A stretch of 55,311 nt of DNA, from assembly GCA_964363305.1 (NCBI GenBank), contig CAYIHX010000025.1, positions 1 to 55,311 on the forward strand, read 5' to 3'. How positions within the stretch are numbered: the stretch's first letter is position 1; every line of letters begins with the position of its first letter. The DNA comes from CAYIHX01 sp964363305. GTDB lineage: Bacteria; Bdellovibrionota; UBA1018. Shown here piece by piece: positions 32,581 through 41,928 of the stretch. The notes below the pieces were generated by a model. That model ran no database searches and was not told the DNA's origin. It saw only the letters and a program-made list of their open reading frames with translations. The position numbers and the translations under genes were made by a program.

Positions 32581-34236
32581 CTAAGTTCTCTTCGGGCGCC
32601 CGGGGCGGGAGGGCGTTCTCGGGCCACTTCTTTTTGCGCCAAAAGCGCCAGTTTTTCCTACAGGTCTTCCACTTCCCGCGGGTCTTCCGCGAGGAGCAGC
32701 GCTTGCACCGGCGCGTGAGCCCCCCCCCTCGCTTCGAACGGGGCGGCTCGGTCGTGCGAAGGAGCCCTCTGTGCTGCGTGCCGGGCGCGCGTCGCTCCGC
32801 GGTGCGCTTTTTCCGAAGTGAGGTCGGTCGTTCCCCTTGAAGGCTGGGCGCGGGCCTCCGCGCGTCGGCCGCTCGGCAGCGTCTTTCTTAAAGTAGCCGC
32901 CGCCCGTGGTTGAGACGCGCTTGTTGGGGCGATCGCTGTCCCGCGCTGGGCGGTCAGAGCCGATCGGGCGGGGTCCGCGTGCTGCACCGACGTTTCCGCG
33001 CGGTTTACGTTCGCTCCATGTCGGTCGCTCTTCGCGATCCGGGCGGTCAGAGCCGACCGGGCGTGGTCCGCGTCCCGCACCGACGCTTCCGCGAGGCTTC
33101 CGCTCGCTCCAAGCTGGCCGATCGCCACTGCGTGCCGGGGGGCGTTCCGCGTCGACCGGGCGGGGTCCGCGAGACGTGTGCGCCGGGCGCTCCTCGCGAT
33201 CGGCGCGCGCACCGCTACTGGGGCGCTTTGAGAAGTGAACCTTAAAGCCGGCGCCCACTTTTTTGGGTGCGGGTTGGTCACTGTCATCGCCTTGATCGAG
33301 CCAGCCAGAGCCTTGTTTTGGAACGCGTGGCGCGGCGTCGGATTTTTCGCCGGGCTTTCCGTAGAGGTCTTCAAACTTGGGACGGATGGTGACGCGGGGC
33401 TTGGGGCCGCGGGTTTCGCCGCGACTCGCCTGGTAGGCTTCTTCGCGTTCATCGCGGGTGGCGGCGCGTTCCGCTTTTTTGTCGAGCTTCTTGCCCTCTT
33501 TATCGAGCTGAAGTTGCGCGAGTTCGGGTTGCTTGTAGAGCGCTTCAAGCTGGGATTTTTGCAGCAACCGATATTCGCCCGGGGCGAGTCCGTGAAGCGT
33601 CAGGTGGCCAATGGCCTGGCGGGTGATTTTCTCGATGAGGAAGCCCTTCGACTCGCAAAATGCTTTGACGTCCACTGCCGCGTTATCGACAGCGACGATC
33701 TGAATTCTGACCTTTTGCGTGTATTCTTCGAAGATGCGAACGCTTTGGGGCTTGAAGTACTTCTCGCCGATGAGGCCGCCTCGCTCGAGCCGCGAAATCA
33801 TCTCGCGGTCAGGGTGGCCCTTGGTTTTCACGAGGTAGACTCGTGCGATGTTTTCGGCTTTCTGAATTTTTTCAACCATCTCGCCATCGTTCGTGAGCAG
33901 CAAAAGCCCGTCGCTGTTGAAGTCGAGGCGCCCAATGGGGAATACTCGTGCCCGCACCTTTTCCAGAAATTGTCCTAGAGTGGCTCGACCCTCGGGATCG
34001 TGGAAGCTCGAAATCACGCCGCGGGGTTTATGAAACGCCAGATAGACGGGCGCTTCCTTCGTGGTGACGAGTTTGCCATTCAACTTGATGGCGTCTTTGC
34101 CCCATTCGGCTTTGTCGCCGAGTTTAGCGATTTGGCCATTGATGGTGACGAGACCCTGGGCGATCATCTCCTCGGCCTTGCGGCGGGAAGTGATACCGGC
34201 TTGAGCTAGAAGTTTTTGAAGTCTTTGCGAGGACAT
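32581..34236 (-). CDS. rluB: RluB/RsuA-family pseudouridine synthase with long basic repetitive tail
   Basis: 551 residues from ATG 34236; GTG 34275 is possible. An S4 RNA-binding domain (RLQKLLAQAGITSRRKAEEM) is followed by the RsuA-type catalytic domain with the nucleophile Asp in FPIGRLDFNSDGLLLLTNDG. It should isomerise a uridine in 23S or 16S rRNA. After about residue 260 a disordered tail of nearly 290 residues is rich in Arg, Pro, Gly and Ser, with imperfect repeats of about 30 residues containing RGPRPVGSDRP and WSERKPRG. The tail may bind RNA. Overlapping forward frames here are shadows of the repeat. Confidence 0.85.
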   Translation of the reverse strand: MSSQRLQKLLAQAGITSRRKAEEMIAQGLVTINGQIAKLGDKAEWGKDAIKLNGKLVTTKEAPVYLAFHKPRGVISSFHDPEGRATLGQFLEKVRARVFPIGRLDFNSDGLLLLTNDGEMVEKIQKAENIARVYLVKTKGHPDREMISRLERGGLIGEKYFKPQSVRIFEEYTQKVRIQIVAVDNAAVDVKAFCESKGFLIEKITRQAIGHLTLHGLAPGEYRLLQKSQLEALYKQPELAQLQLDKEGKKLDKKAERAATRDEREEAYQASRGETRGPKPRVTIRPKFEDLYGKPGEKSDAAPRVPKQGSGWLDQGDDSDQPAPKKVGAGFKVHFSKRPSSGARADREERPAHTSRGPRPVDAERPPARSGDRPAWSERKPRGSVGAGRGPRPVGSDRPDREERPTWSERKPRGNVGAARGPRPIGSDRPARDSDRPNKRVSTTGGGYFKKDAAERPTRGGPRPAFKGNDRPHFGKSAPRSDARPARSTEGSFARPSRPVRSEGGGSRAGASAAPRGRPAGSGRPVGKTGAFGAKRSGPRTPSRPGRPKRT

Positions 34237-34242
34237 AAGGGT

Positions 34243-35481
34243 TTGGACCTTAACATCGTCGGCGAAAAACTCCACGTCAGAATTGTCGCTTTCTCATTGA
34301 TTGCGGTCAGCTGCTTCGCCTTGTACCTCAGGTATCCGGTAAAAGTGCTGCGCCTGAGCTTGCCACCCCCTCAGGATTTCTCAGTGTATCTGAAGGCCTG
34401 GGATCGAGTGAGCCATAGCCAAACCCCCTATGTTGCGGCGGACGAACTTCCCTATAAGTACGCTCCCGGAGTCTTGCCCCTGGTGAGACTCTTGCCGACT
34501 CGTCCCCAAAATGCCTGGTATGTGTTCGGATCGATTTCGATTTTCTTGTTCGGGCTGAGTCTTTTTGCGGGGGCGCGGTACAGTTCGTGGCGAGAGGTGG
34601 GCTACCTCGCGCTGGGGTTGGCGTTGGCCTGGAAAGGGATCATCGAGAATCTCGATTATGGGCAGCTGGATCTGTTGTTATGGGCACTGGCCCTTCTGGC
34701 GGCGGTGTTTCTGCGCCGAACGGCGTTTTTTTCCGGGCTCCTCATTGGCACGCTTCCTTGGTTGAAACTCCCCTGGCTATTGATCCTCGTGCCCTTTTGG
34801 CTGGCGGCGTGGGCTCCGGCGGTCGGCGTGCAAGGGCTAGATCCCCGGGCGCCTCGCCGCCTGCGGATGTTAGTTTCCGGGTACGCTTTGTCTTGTCTGG
34901 CTTGGGGCGCGATCATCCCTTCGTTTGTTTTCGGGAGCGACAAGGCGATCGAGTATTCGCAGGCCTGGCTAGGGCTGCTCCGAACTCAACCCCCCTCGAT
35001 CTATCTGCACGACATGAATCAGAGTCTCTGGGTATTGATTCCCCGCTGGTTAGGGATGGAGCCCGCGCTTCCTAATGTTTTGACGACGGGCCTCACCCTG
35101 GTGATCGGGGGTATCTTTTCTGGAATACTGGTGGCCCAGCCGCCACGCGGTCGGGGCGCTTTGGCCTGGCTGGCGCCTTGGGTGCTATTGCTCCAACTGA
35201 TGAATCCGTTAGCCTGGAGGTGGGCGAGCCTTTTCGTCGTGGGCGTGCCCTTTGCCTGCGATCGAGCGGGGCTGGAGAGAGCCAGGCCATCGGCTTTCGC
35301 GTTTGTGCTTTGGGGGGCGGTGACCGCTCTTTGGTTGGTTCAGCTGAATCCGGTGGCTCAGGCCATGGGCGCTCGGCACTGGACGGACTTTCATCCCTTC
35401 GGCACCATTGGGCTCTACTGGATCGTGTTGTTATTGCTGATGTTGGAGCGCGCACGCGCGCGAGATCGGGCGGCACAATGA
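34243..35481 (+). CDS. GT87/DUF2029-like membrane glycosyltransferase
   Basis: About 412 residues. No ATG is available near the start; TTG 34243 with GAGG ten bases upstream is my choice, but the start could lie anywhere from 34216 to 34295. About ten membrane helices. The loop after the first helix holds SVYLKAWDRVSHSQTPYVAA, similar to the acidic first loop of polyprenol-phosphate-mannose-dependent transferases of the DUF2029/GT87 type. ENLDYGQLDLLLWAL is a common family stretch. Probably adds a sugar to a cell-envelope lipid or glycan. Coupled to the DadA-like gene by ATGA. Confidence 0.7.
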   Translation: MDLNIVGEKLHVRIVAFSLIAVSCFALYLRYPVKVLRLSLPPPQDFSVYLKAWDRVSHSQTPYVAADELPYKYAPGVLPLVRLLPTRPQNAWYVFGSISIFLFGLSLFAGARYSSWREVGYLALGLALAWKGIIENLDYGQLDLLLWALALLAAVFLRRTAFFSGLLIGTLPWLKLPWLLILVPFWLAAWAPAVGVQGLDPRAPRRLRMLVSGYALSCLAWGAIIPSFVFGSDKAIEYSQAWLGLLRTQPPSIYLHDMNQSLWVLIPRWLGMEPALPNVLTTGLTLVIGGIFSGILVAQPPRGRGALAWLAPWVLLLQLMNPLAWRWASLFVVGVPFACDRAGLERARPSAFAFVLWGAVTALWLVQLNPVAQAMGARHWTDFHPFGTIGLYWIVLLLLMLERARARDRAAQ

Positions 35482-36758
35482 GCCTTGCAGACAAGATGCT
35501 TCCGGCGATTCCCGTGGCGGATGTGATCGTGATCGGTGGAGGTGTGATCGGCATGTCGGCCGCACGGGAGTTGGCCAAAACCGGCGCGCGAGTGGTGGTG
35601 GTCGATCGGGAGTTGAAAATGGGACATGGCTGTTCGTATGGAAACGCGGGATGGATCACTCCGTGCTTTTCGATGCCGTTGCCGCAGCCCGGGATGTTTT
35701 GGAAATCGATCCTGTGGCTGCTGGATCCGGAAAGCCCGCTTTACATCAAGCCCCGCGCCTCCTTCGAGCTGCTGGGCTGGCTCGTGAATTTCACCCGGCA
35801 CATGAATCAGAAGCACCTCGAACGGTCGGCGAATCTGCTGGTCGAGCTGTCGAAGCGAAGTTTGGAGATCTACGCATCGCTTGACGAGGCCAAGCCGGGC
35901 TCGTTCGGTTTCTCGAAGAGCGGCTTGCTGATGGTGAGTCGCACGAAGGCAGGTGTGAAGGCCGCCGTCGACGAGATGGAGCTGGTGGCTCGTTTCGGCG
36001 TACCGGGTCGGGCCGTGAGCGAGGCGCAGGCGCGTGAGATTGAACCGGCGCTCCTGGCTGGAGTACTGGGCGGAGTCTACTTCCCGGAGGAGGCGCATGC
36101 CGAGCCGTTGGCCGTGGTGGATCGTCTGCGCGAAGATGCCGTGAGTTCGGGGGCGGCGATGTTGAATGGCTGCGACGTGCTCGACTTCATCGAAGGCGAG
36201 GGGAAGATTCAGGCGTTGGTCACGACGCGTGGGATTTTACGCGCGAAGGAATTTGTCCTCGCGGCAGGTACCTTTTCGAACGGTTTATCGCGCAAACTGG
36301 GCATCCGCGCGCCGATTTTGGGTGGGAAGGGCTATGCCCTGATCGTTGATCCGCTCGAGCGGCAACCCAAAGTGCCGATGATGTTGGTGGAGAAAAAAAT
36401 CGCGGTGACCCCGCGGGATGGTTCTCTGCGTTTGGCCGGTACGATGGAGATCGTCGGGACGGATCTTTCGATTACCCATCGCCGGGTGGCCGCCATTGTT
36501 CGCGGTTCGCGGGAGTTTCTCCCCGTGCCTGAAAAACCCACGGTGCGCGAGATCTGGCGAGGGCTTCGGCCCTGTACCCCCGATGGCCTGCCGATGATCG
36601 GCCGGACGAAGAGGTACAGTAACCTCGTCTATGCTTGCGGACATCAGATGTTGGGGCTTCAGAGCGGTTCGGGGACGGGTCAATGGGTAGCGGGTATCAT
36701 CGCGGGCCGGTCCGACCCGATTCTGGATGCCGCTTTAGTGAGTCCTGATCGGTTTTAG
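35478..36758 (+). CDS. DadA-like FAD-dependent D-amino-acid dehydrogenase/oxidase
   Basis: 426 residues from ATG 35478, overlapping the previous stop. The FAD-binding Rossmann motif VIVIGGGVIGMSAARELAKT and ELKMGHGCSYGNAGWITPCF (the CSxGNAG block typical of DadA) are clear, as is the C-terminal RPCTPDGLPMIGRTK. DadA removes the amino group of D-amino acids and feeds electrons to quinone; other DAO family members act on glycine or sarcosine. The N-terminus lies on the cytoplasmic side with no anchor. Confidence 0.82.
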   Translation: MSLADKMLPAIPVADVIVIGGGVIGMSAARELAKTGARVVVVDRELKMGHGCSYGNAGWITPCFSMPLPQPGMFWKSILWLLDPESPLYIKPRASFELLGWLVNFTRHMNQKHLERSANLLVELSKRSLEIYASLDEAKPGSFGFSKSGLLMVSRTKAGVKAAVDEMELVARFGVPGRAVSEAQAREIEPALLAGVLGGVYFPEEAHAEPLAVVDRLREDAVSSGAAMLNGCDVLDFIEGEGKIQALVTTRGILRAKEFVLAAGTFSNGLSRKLGIRAPILGGKGYALIVDPLERQPKVPMMLVEKKIAVTPRDGSLRLAGTMEIVGTDLSITHRRVAAIVRGSREFLPVPEKPTVREIWRGLRPCTPDGLPMIGRTKRYSNLVYACGHQMLGLQSGSGTGQWVAGIIAGRSDPILDAALVSPDRF

Positions 36759-36829
36759 ACCGCTTTTTGGGTCGTTGACGCAATGCGTTTGCGGGAGTAG
36801 AGCACATTCGTTTCACGGAAGGTGTGCTC

Positions 36830-37666
36830 ATGGTTCGTTTGTTTTCTATTTTGGCTCTCTGGGGGGTTTCGACCGGAGCGTTGGCTCAGGTGCCCAACGC
36901 CCATCCGCGCGCGGCGATGTTCGAAGTGGGAGCCGGATATGAGACGGGCGTGGATACGGGCAGTGAAAATCTCCTGATTGAAGTGCAGTTGCGGCCCACT
37001 TTTCCGGGACACCCGGGCGCACCGGAAACGACTTTCTATCGAACGCGAATGGAGTTCTCCGGGGGGCTCGACGTTTCGACCGGTCAGGTTCCGTACTTCA
37101 AGATGACCCTCGTACCGGTGGAACTGGCCGCGAACATCGCGCCCTCGCCTCGGGATCTGATCGCCGCCGGCCTGGGTTTTGTTCCGTTGAATGTTTCGCG
37201 CGATGTTCGTATGGGGCGCGACGTTACTTTTACGCTGAACCTCATCGGAGCCCATGTGGAGCTGGATCATCAGTTTGATCGCTACTGGGGAATGGTCGCT
37301 GCTCTGATGGCCGACGCCCTGGGGTATAAATTCATCGAATCGGTACGGGGCACGGAGGAGTTTGATTTTCAGGGTTTGAATCTGGCTCGGCTGAAGGCGG
37401 GATTTGGCCTTTATCTGCGCGTGGATCGGATCGTCACTTTTACGCTTTATGCGAGCGTCCAGGCGGATATGAATCTCGGCGAAGTGGCCGGAGAGGGGCT
37501 GACCTACCAGCAGGATATGGCGGGCACGCTGGAGTTGCAGGCCACGATCGCGCGGCACGTGACGCTGTTTACGCGGTTGAGTTCGACCCAGGCATACTAC
37601 GGGGCTCCGGACGTCGTAACGCCCGGAATCGTGCAGTTTCTCGCGGGTGTGCGCGCGCTGTTTTAA
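36830..37666 (+). CDS. small outer-membrane beta-barrel protein
   Basis: 278 residues from ATG 36830, with GGAAGG seven bases upstream. Signal peptide ends GALAQ. The mature part consists of alternating-hydrophobicity strands and ends VQFLAGVRALF, with the terminal Phe recognised by the BAM machinery. Size suits an 8- to 12-strand barrel. No family recognised. Its stop overlaps the end of the convergent scpB gene. Confidence 0.6.
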   Translation: MVRLFSILALWGVSTGALAQVPNAHPRAAMFEVGAGYETGVDTGSENLLIEVQLRPTFPGHPGAPETTFYRTRMEFSGGLDVSTGQVPYFKMTLVPVELAANIAPSPRDLIAAGLGFVPLNVSRDVRMGRDVTFTLNLIGAHVELDHQFDRYWGMVAALMADALGYKFIESVRGTEEFDFQGLNLARLKAGFGLYLRVDRIVTFTLYASVQADMNLGEVAGEGLTYQQDMAGTLELQATIARHVTLFTRLSSTQAYYGAPDVVTPGIVQFLAGVRALF

Positions 37667-39099
37667 GAGACGGGCGTTTCAGGCGCGGGGCTGGCGAAGC
37701 CTTCCAGGCCCTCGGGCGGGATGATTGCGTCGGCGTCTTTTGATGCTTGTTTCGCTTCTTTTGCGGCGAACTCCGCCGCTTTCTGCTCGTCGAGATAGGC
37801 GGTCGAGATGGGGATCGCTTTCACCTTCTCCCGAATATCGGTGAGGAACTCGTCGTCCTGTTTCGGGTCGTAGATCAAGTTGACGCTGGTGTCGGAGTTC
37901 ATCTCGGAAACCATCTTGCGCATCTGGGTGACCCGCGGGTCCTCATCTTCCGGGTTTTGGCTCTCGGACGAGGGGATCATCGCTTCGAGTTCTCGGAGCG
38001 GCGGCATGGCCTGCAAATCCTTGAGGGCGAAAAGCTCGAGGAACTCGTCAGTCGTGCCGTACATCATCGGGCGGCCAGGGAGTTCCGAGCGGCCGGAGAT
38101 CTTGATCAGTTTTCGATCCAGCAGGGTACGGATGAAGTGGGACGAGTCGACGCCGCGGATCTGATCGACGTCTTCTTTCAATACAGGTTGTTTATAGGAG
38201 ACGATGGCGAGAGTCTCCATGGCGCCGCTGGAGAGCCGCTGCGTCTGTACTTTGGCCAGCTTGCGCGCGAGCGCGGCGCGGCCGGGCTTCGTGCGAAACT
38301 GGAAGCCGCCCGCCACTTCGAGCAGCTCGAAGCCGTGGCAGGGGTGCTGGTAGCGCTGCTGGAGGAGCGCGATCGCCTCGTCGAAGTGCTCCAGGGGGAT
38401 TTCGGGTCCGAGTAGCTCTTTCAGTTTTTTGTTCGAAAGTGATTTCTCTGACATGAAAAGAAGCGCCTCGACGCAACTCTGGAGTTCGGCGAGATCGAGT
38501 GATCCGTCGGCGAGCATCTCAGGGTGCTTGGGCATCGCGGCGCGAATGGCGGCGGCGGCTTCTTCGTCTTCTTCCGCGGAAGGCTCGGCGTTCTCGCTCA
38601 TGGCCTGGGCAAGCGCGACGTCTTCGGCAATTTCGCGGGCCAATCGGGCGGCGGTGGCTTCGGCTTCTTCTTGGGTGAGTTGCGCCTCGTTGATCTCGAG
38701 GGCATGGGTGGCGTCTTGCTCCGCGACGGCGACGGCGAGGCGTTCTAGCTGGGCGGTAGCCTCTTCCTCGTCTTCATTGAGTTCAAGGGGCTCGAGATCC
38801 TCGTCGATCTCGAGATCGAGGTCGCGCTCGAAATCGATCTGCTCGGATTGGATGTCGAGGGTGGTGATTTGGAAGGGGTCGGAGATGATCGTGACCATCG
38901 GGTCGGCGCTCGGAGTCGCGGATTCGATGGTCTGGTTGATCGGAAGCGCGGGAGCCGTTTCGGGAAGCCATTCTTGCGCGGCTTTTTCGGCGTGGCGGCC
39001 CTCTGCGAGGTTCTGAGCAATTTCGGCTGCCGAGATGAAGGTTCGCTCTTCGGTGGTGTTTTCTTCGTCCGTGGGGGGGAGGTCGTTTTTCTTTGCCAT
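37663..39099 (-). CDS. scpB: segregation and condensation protein ScpB with acidic N-terminal extension
   Basis: 478 residues from ATG 39099, preceded by GGAAG. The frame extends a further 134 codons over the end of scpA, which I regard as chance. The ScpB winged-helix pair lies at about 200-380 (LQSCVEALLFMSEKSLSNKK, GAMETLAIVSYKQPVLKEDV, IRGVDSSHFIRTLLDRKLI). It binds ScpA in the SMC condensin complex. Before it is an acidic low-complexity region of about 190 residues (LEIDEDLEPLELNEDEEE), and after it a charged tail; most ScpB proteins are near 200 residues. scpA lies directly upstream. Confidence 0.85.
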   Translation of the reverse strand: MAKKNDLPPTDEENTTEERTFISAAEIAQNLAEGRHAEKAAQEWLPETAPALPINQTIESATPSADPMVTIISDPFQITTLDIQSEQIDFERDLDLEIDEDLEPLELNEDEEEATAQLERLAVAVAEQDATHALEINEAQLTQEEAEATAARLAREIAEDVALAQAMSENAEPSAEEDEEAAAAIRAAMPKHPEMLADGSLDLAELQSCVEALLFMSEKSLSNKKLKELLGPEIPLEHFDEAIALLQQRYQHPCHGFELLEVAGGFQFRTKPGRAALARKLAKVQTQRLSSGAMETLAIVSYKQPVLKEDVDQIRGVDSSHFIRTLLDRKLIKISGRSELPGRPMMYGTTDEFLELFALKDLQAMPPLRELEAMIPSSESQNPEDEDPRVTQMRKMVSEMNSDTSVNLIYDPKQDDEFLTDIREKVKAIPISTAYLDEQKAAEFAAKEAKQASKDADAIIPPEGLEGFASPAPETPVS

Positions 39100-39232
39100 A
39101 GTGAGTTCTTCCAAAGGGGGGCTGGGGAGTTCAGGGCACGGCTTCGCCTCTTCGACCGTCGTTTCCATTACGGCGGTAAAAGTGAGGAGGGTGGGTGTAG
39201 GCTCTTCGTCACGGGTTTCGTCGACGACGAGC

Positions 39233-40204
39233 TTAGACTCCTCCTCGTTCGGCAGCGGGGCTGTCGAGTTCGAGACTTCCGTCGGAAGAGGCTCCGTTGC
39301 TGCTGAGCTGAGCTGCAAGTTCCGCGACGTCGGTGGGGATGCTGGTCTCTCCAGCCATTCCACTTGAGTCGAGGGCTCGAAGCTGCTGCTCGGCGGCGGC
39401 TCTTCCTTCGGTAGTTCCGGATTCGACGGCTTCGACAACAGAGTCAAACCCTGTAGCAAGCTGCGAGTTAAAGCCTTCAAGGCTCTCCAGAAGCTCCACA
39501 TAAATCGGATCGTAGGTCTTTTCTTGGTATACTTTCATTTTCCTGAGCCGAGAAAGCTCAAGGCTGGCTAAGAAGCTCACCACCCACTCGGCACGAGAGG
39601 GTTGCGAGCTGACGAGTTCCGCCAGCGCGGTGACTTGTCCAATCGTCAGCTTGCCCGCGAATTCTTCAATTCGTTCGGCGAGCGAGACGGTCTCTTTTCT
39701 GAGAACGTGCGTGCGGCGACGGGCGCGCACCAGCATGTTTTGATACGAGAGGGCGAGGCGAGTGATGTTCATCTCGGCCCAGATTTTTTCGTTCGGGATG
39801 CGTTTGAGCTGGCGTGTGTAGACGTCGATGCCCAGCCAGGAAAGCTGCGCGAGGTCCTGGCCCGCTTGTTGGAAGCGCCGGTGCTCGAGGAGGCGGCGGA
39901 TGAGTTCTTCCTGCGTAAGGGGGCCGTCTTCCTCGGCTCCGACCTGGGCGCCGTTGAGATTCTCCTGGGGGAGCAGGGCTTTGCTCTTCCAGAGGATGAG
40001 CGTGGAGGCCATGACGAGGAACTCGCTGGCGATGTCGAAGTTGAGCTCCTGCATCAGGAGGACGTAGGCCAGGTACTGGTCGGTGATCTTCGTGATGGAG
40101 ATTTTCGAGATATCCAGTTCCTGGCTCTGGATCAGGAAGAGCAGGAGGTCGAGAGGGCCTTCGAAGCTCTCCAGGCGCACGGTGATGGGGAGGCGATGAT
40201 TCAC
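39233..40204 (-). CDS. scpA: segregation and condensation protein ScpA (kleisin)
   Basis: 323 residues. The kleisin N-terminus is clear: FEGPLDLLLFLIQSQELDIS, then ITDQYLAYVLLMQELNFDIA and ASTLILWKSKALLP. The winged-helix end that binds SMC is around WVVSFLASLELSRLRKMKVY. ScpA closes the SMC ring with ScpB to compact and segregate chromosomes. The last 60 residues are a low-complexity tail beyond the domain. First gene of the scpA-scpB pair. Confidence 0.9.
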   Translation of the reverse strand: MNHRLPITVRLESFEGPLDLLLFLIQSQELDISKISITKITDQYLAYVLLMQELNFDIASEFLVMASTLILWKSKALLPQENLNGAQVGAEEDGPLTQEELIRRLLEHRRFQQAGQDLAQLSWLGIDVYTRQLKRIPNEKIWAEMNITRLALSYQNMLVRARRRTHVLRKETVSLAERIEEFAGKLTIGQVTALAELVSSQPSRAEWVVSFLASLELSRLRKMKVYQEKTYDPIYVELLESLEGFNSQLATGFDSVVEAVESGTTEGRAAAEQQLRALDSSGMAGETSIPTDVAELAAQLSSNGASSDGSLELDSPAAERGGV

Positions 40205-40242
40205 GTCGGGATACTAGCGAGATTTGAGGAGAAGGCAAGTCG

Positions 40243-40300
40243 CTGAGGGGTCAGGCTACAAATCTAATTGTTAACTGCCTTTAGATTTGGAGCCTTCCCC
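40243..40300. repeat. TGAGGGGTCAGG palindrome family, copy A (short, imperfect)
   Basis: CTGAGGGGTCAGGCTACAAA begins the element; arms 40247-40267 and 40281-40300 pair with a few mismatches around a 13-base loop containing GTTAAC. Its right part encodes the last residues of the leftward gene at 40264 (KAPNLKAVNN) and its TAG stop. Confidence 0.8.
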
Positions 40301-40773
40301 CTCCGCCGCGCCATTCCGACCAAGTCGCCCCTTCCGGGGCGTGGGGGAAATTCGTTCAGGGGGTAGAGTCCTACGGCTTCAAAGCGGCTGTCCATCGCTC
40401 GAGCCAATCGGAAGAGTTCGTCATCGTTGATGGTCGTGAGTATCTTTGCGACGAGCTTTTCTCGATCACCGGCCGTGACAGGGTCGAGAATAGTTCGCGT
40501 GCGCCGCAGTCGGTTAGCCAGGTAGGCATCACTGTACCACAAGGCGCGTGCATGGAGCTCTTCACGGAAGGCGGCGAGGGCCGGGCGGCTCTCAATCGCC
40601 GACGCAATTTCAGCGAGTGAGCGTTCTTCTCCTAATATCGATCGCAGGTTGGAAAGCAGGCGCGACCCTTGGTTGGATTGTTCCATGGCCTGAAAAAAGC
40701 GTACTGGGAGCGGAATGGCTTGGGCTTGGAGAGAGAGGAAGAAAACACCGACGACCAGAATCCATTTTCTCAT
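40264..40773 (-). CDS. exported protein of unknown function
   Basis: 169 residues from ATG 40773, where a signal peptide starts (ILVVGVFFLSLQAQA) after AGGTGGG; the frame continues to 40827. The mature part is helical and charged (EERSLAEIASAIESRPALAA, REKLVAKILTTINDDELFRL). The final KAPNLKAVNN is encoded by repeat copy A, so the native C-terminus was replaced or extended by the element. No family recognised. Confidence 0.6.
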   Translation of the reverse strand: MRKWILVVGVFFLSLQAQAIPLPVRFFQAMEQSNQGSRLLSNLRSILGEERSLAEIASAIESRPALAAFREELHARALWYSDAYLANRLRRTRTILDPVTAGDREKLVAKILTTINDDELFRLARAMDSRFEAVGLYPLNEFPPRPGRGDLVGMARRRGKAPNLKAVNN

Positions 40774-40830
40774 TTGAAATCCCACCTTCTGCGGGTAGTC
40801 ATTAGTTTGGATGATGCGCCAAGTCAACTA

Positions 40831-40926
40831 AGGGGTCAGGCTCCAAAAGTTAAGGCAGTTAACAATTAGATTCGGCGTATGCCAAATCTAATTGTTAACT
40901 GCCTTAACTTTTGGAGCCTGACCCCT
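40831..40926. repeat. TGAGGGGTCAGG palindrome family, copy B (42-bp perfect arms)
   Basis: Arms 40831-40872 and 40885-40926 are perfect reverse complements with a 12-base loop. It fills the space between trpS and the exported gene downstream, and its TGA forms the trpS stop codon. The centre of each arm reads AAAAGTTAAGGCAGTTAACA, differing from copies D and E in both arms. Confidence 0.95.
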
Positions 40927-41927
40927 CAAGTAGCGACGAACCCGATCCGTTCTTTCACTTTCTTCAGCGTCGTTTCCGCCCGTTCCCGCGCTTTCTGGGC
41001 CCCGTCTCGCAAGATCCCCTCGAGGTACGATTTTTCGGCGATCAGCCGGGCGGCTTCGTCCCGAATCGGAGTGATAGCCTGGACGATGAGGTCGGCGGTA
41101 TCGCCTTTCAGGTGCCCGTACATCTTGCCCGCGTAGGAGGCGACCAGCTCTTGCGTGGGCTTACCCGTGAGCGCGGACTGAATGATCAGCAGGTTTTTCA
41201 CGCCGGGCTTGGAATCCTCGAAGGTGATCTCGCTGCCGGAATCCGTCACCGCCCGCTTGAGCTTCTTGACGATCTGGTCGTTCGTATCGTCGAGGTACAC
41301 GGTGGCGTGCGGATCGGTGTCGCTCTTCGACATCTTCGCGGCCGGATTCTGGAGGCTCATGATGCGCGCGCCGACCGGCGGAATATAGGGCTCCGGGATC
41401 GTGAAGAGGTCGTCGCCGTAGAGGTGGCGCAGGCGGATCGCCAGGTCGCGCGTCAGTTCGACGTGCTGCTTCTGATCCTCGCCCACCGGCACGAGGTGGG
41501 TCTGGTAGAGCAGGATGTCGGCCGCCATCAGCACCGGGTAGGTGAGGAGGCCCGCTCCGATGTTCGCCCCTTCCTTGGCGCTCTTGTCTTTGTACTGAGT
41601 CATGCGGCCTAGTTCGCCCATGTAGCTGTAGCAGGTGAGAATCCAGGCCAGCTCCGCATGTTGGGGTACGTGGGACTGAATGAAGAGCAGCGCTCGCTTG
41701 GGGTCGATCCCGCAGGCGATGTAGAGGGCGAGCGCCTGCAGCGTCCGCTCATGGAGCAGTTTCGGCTCCTGGCGCACGGTGAGGGCGTGCATATCAGTCG
41801 AAAAGAAGATGCAGTCGTAGCCCTCCTGCAGCGCCACCCAATTTTTGAGCGCGCCGATGTAGTTCCCGATCGTGATTCGGTTCGAAGGGGTGACCGCCGA
41901 GAGCATCGTTTTTTTTGTCGTCACCAT
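40926..41927 (-). CDS. trpS: tryptophanyl-tRNA synthetase
   Basis: 333 residues, the usual length. Class I signatures: the HIGH-equivalent TIGN in PSNRITIGNYIGALKNW and the KMSKS loop in NPAAKMSKSDTDPHATVYLD. GEDQKQHVELTRDLAIR is the tryptophan-site helix of TrpRS. It charges tRNA-Trp. The stop TGA lies in repeat copy B. The protease gene ends one base upstream of it, so the two form an operon. Confidence 0.95.
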   Translation of the reverse strand: MVTTKKTMLSAVTPSNRITIGNYIGALKNWVALQEGYDCIFFSTDMHALTVRQEPKLLHERTLQALALYIACGIDPKRALLFIQSHVPQHAELAWILTCYSYMGELGRMTQYKDKSAKEGANIGAGLLTYPVLMAADILLYQTHLVPVGEDQKQHVELTRDLAIRLRHLYGDDLFTIPEPYIPPVGARIMSLQNPAAKMSKSDTDPHATVYLDDTNDQIVKKLKRAVTDSGSEITFEDSKPGVKNLLIIQSALTGKPTQELVASYAGKMYGHLKGDTADLIVQAITPIRDEAARLIAEKSYLEGILRDGAQKARERAETTLKKVKERIGFVAT

Positions 41928-41928
41928 C

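Noticed and set aside
32906..33978. Long forward open frames opposite the rluB-type gene
   Set aside because: They are shadows of the GC-rich repetitive tail and the S4/RsuA domain; no start signals or recognisable domains.
39099..39501. ScpB starting at 39501
   Set aside because: It would overlap scpA by about 270 bases and begins with no ribosome site; ATG 39099 has GGAAG and lies after the scpA stop.
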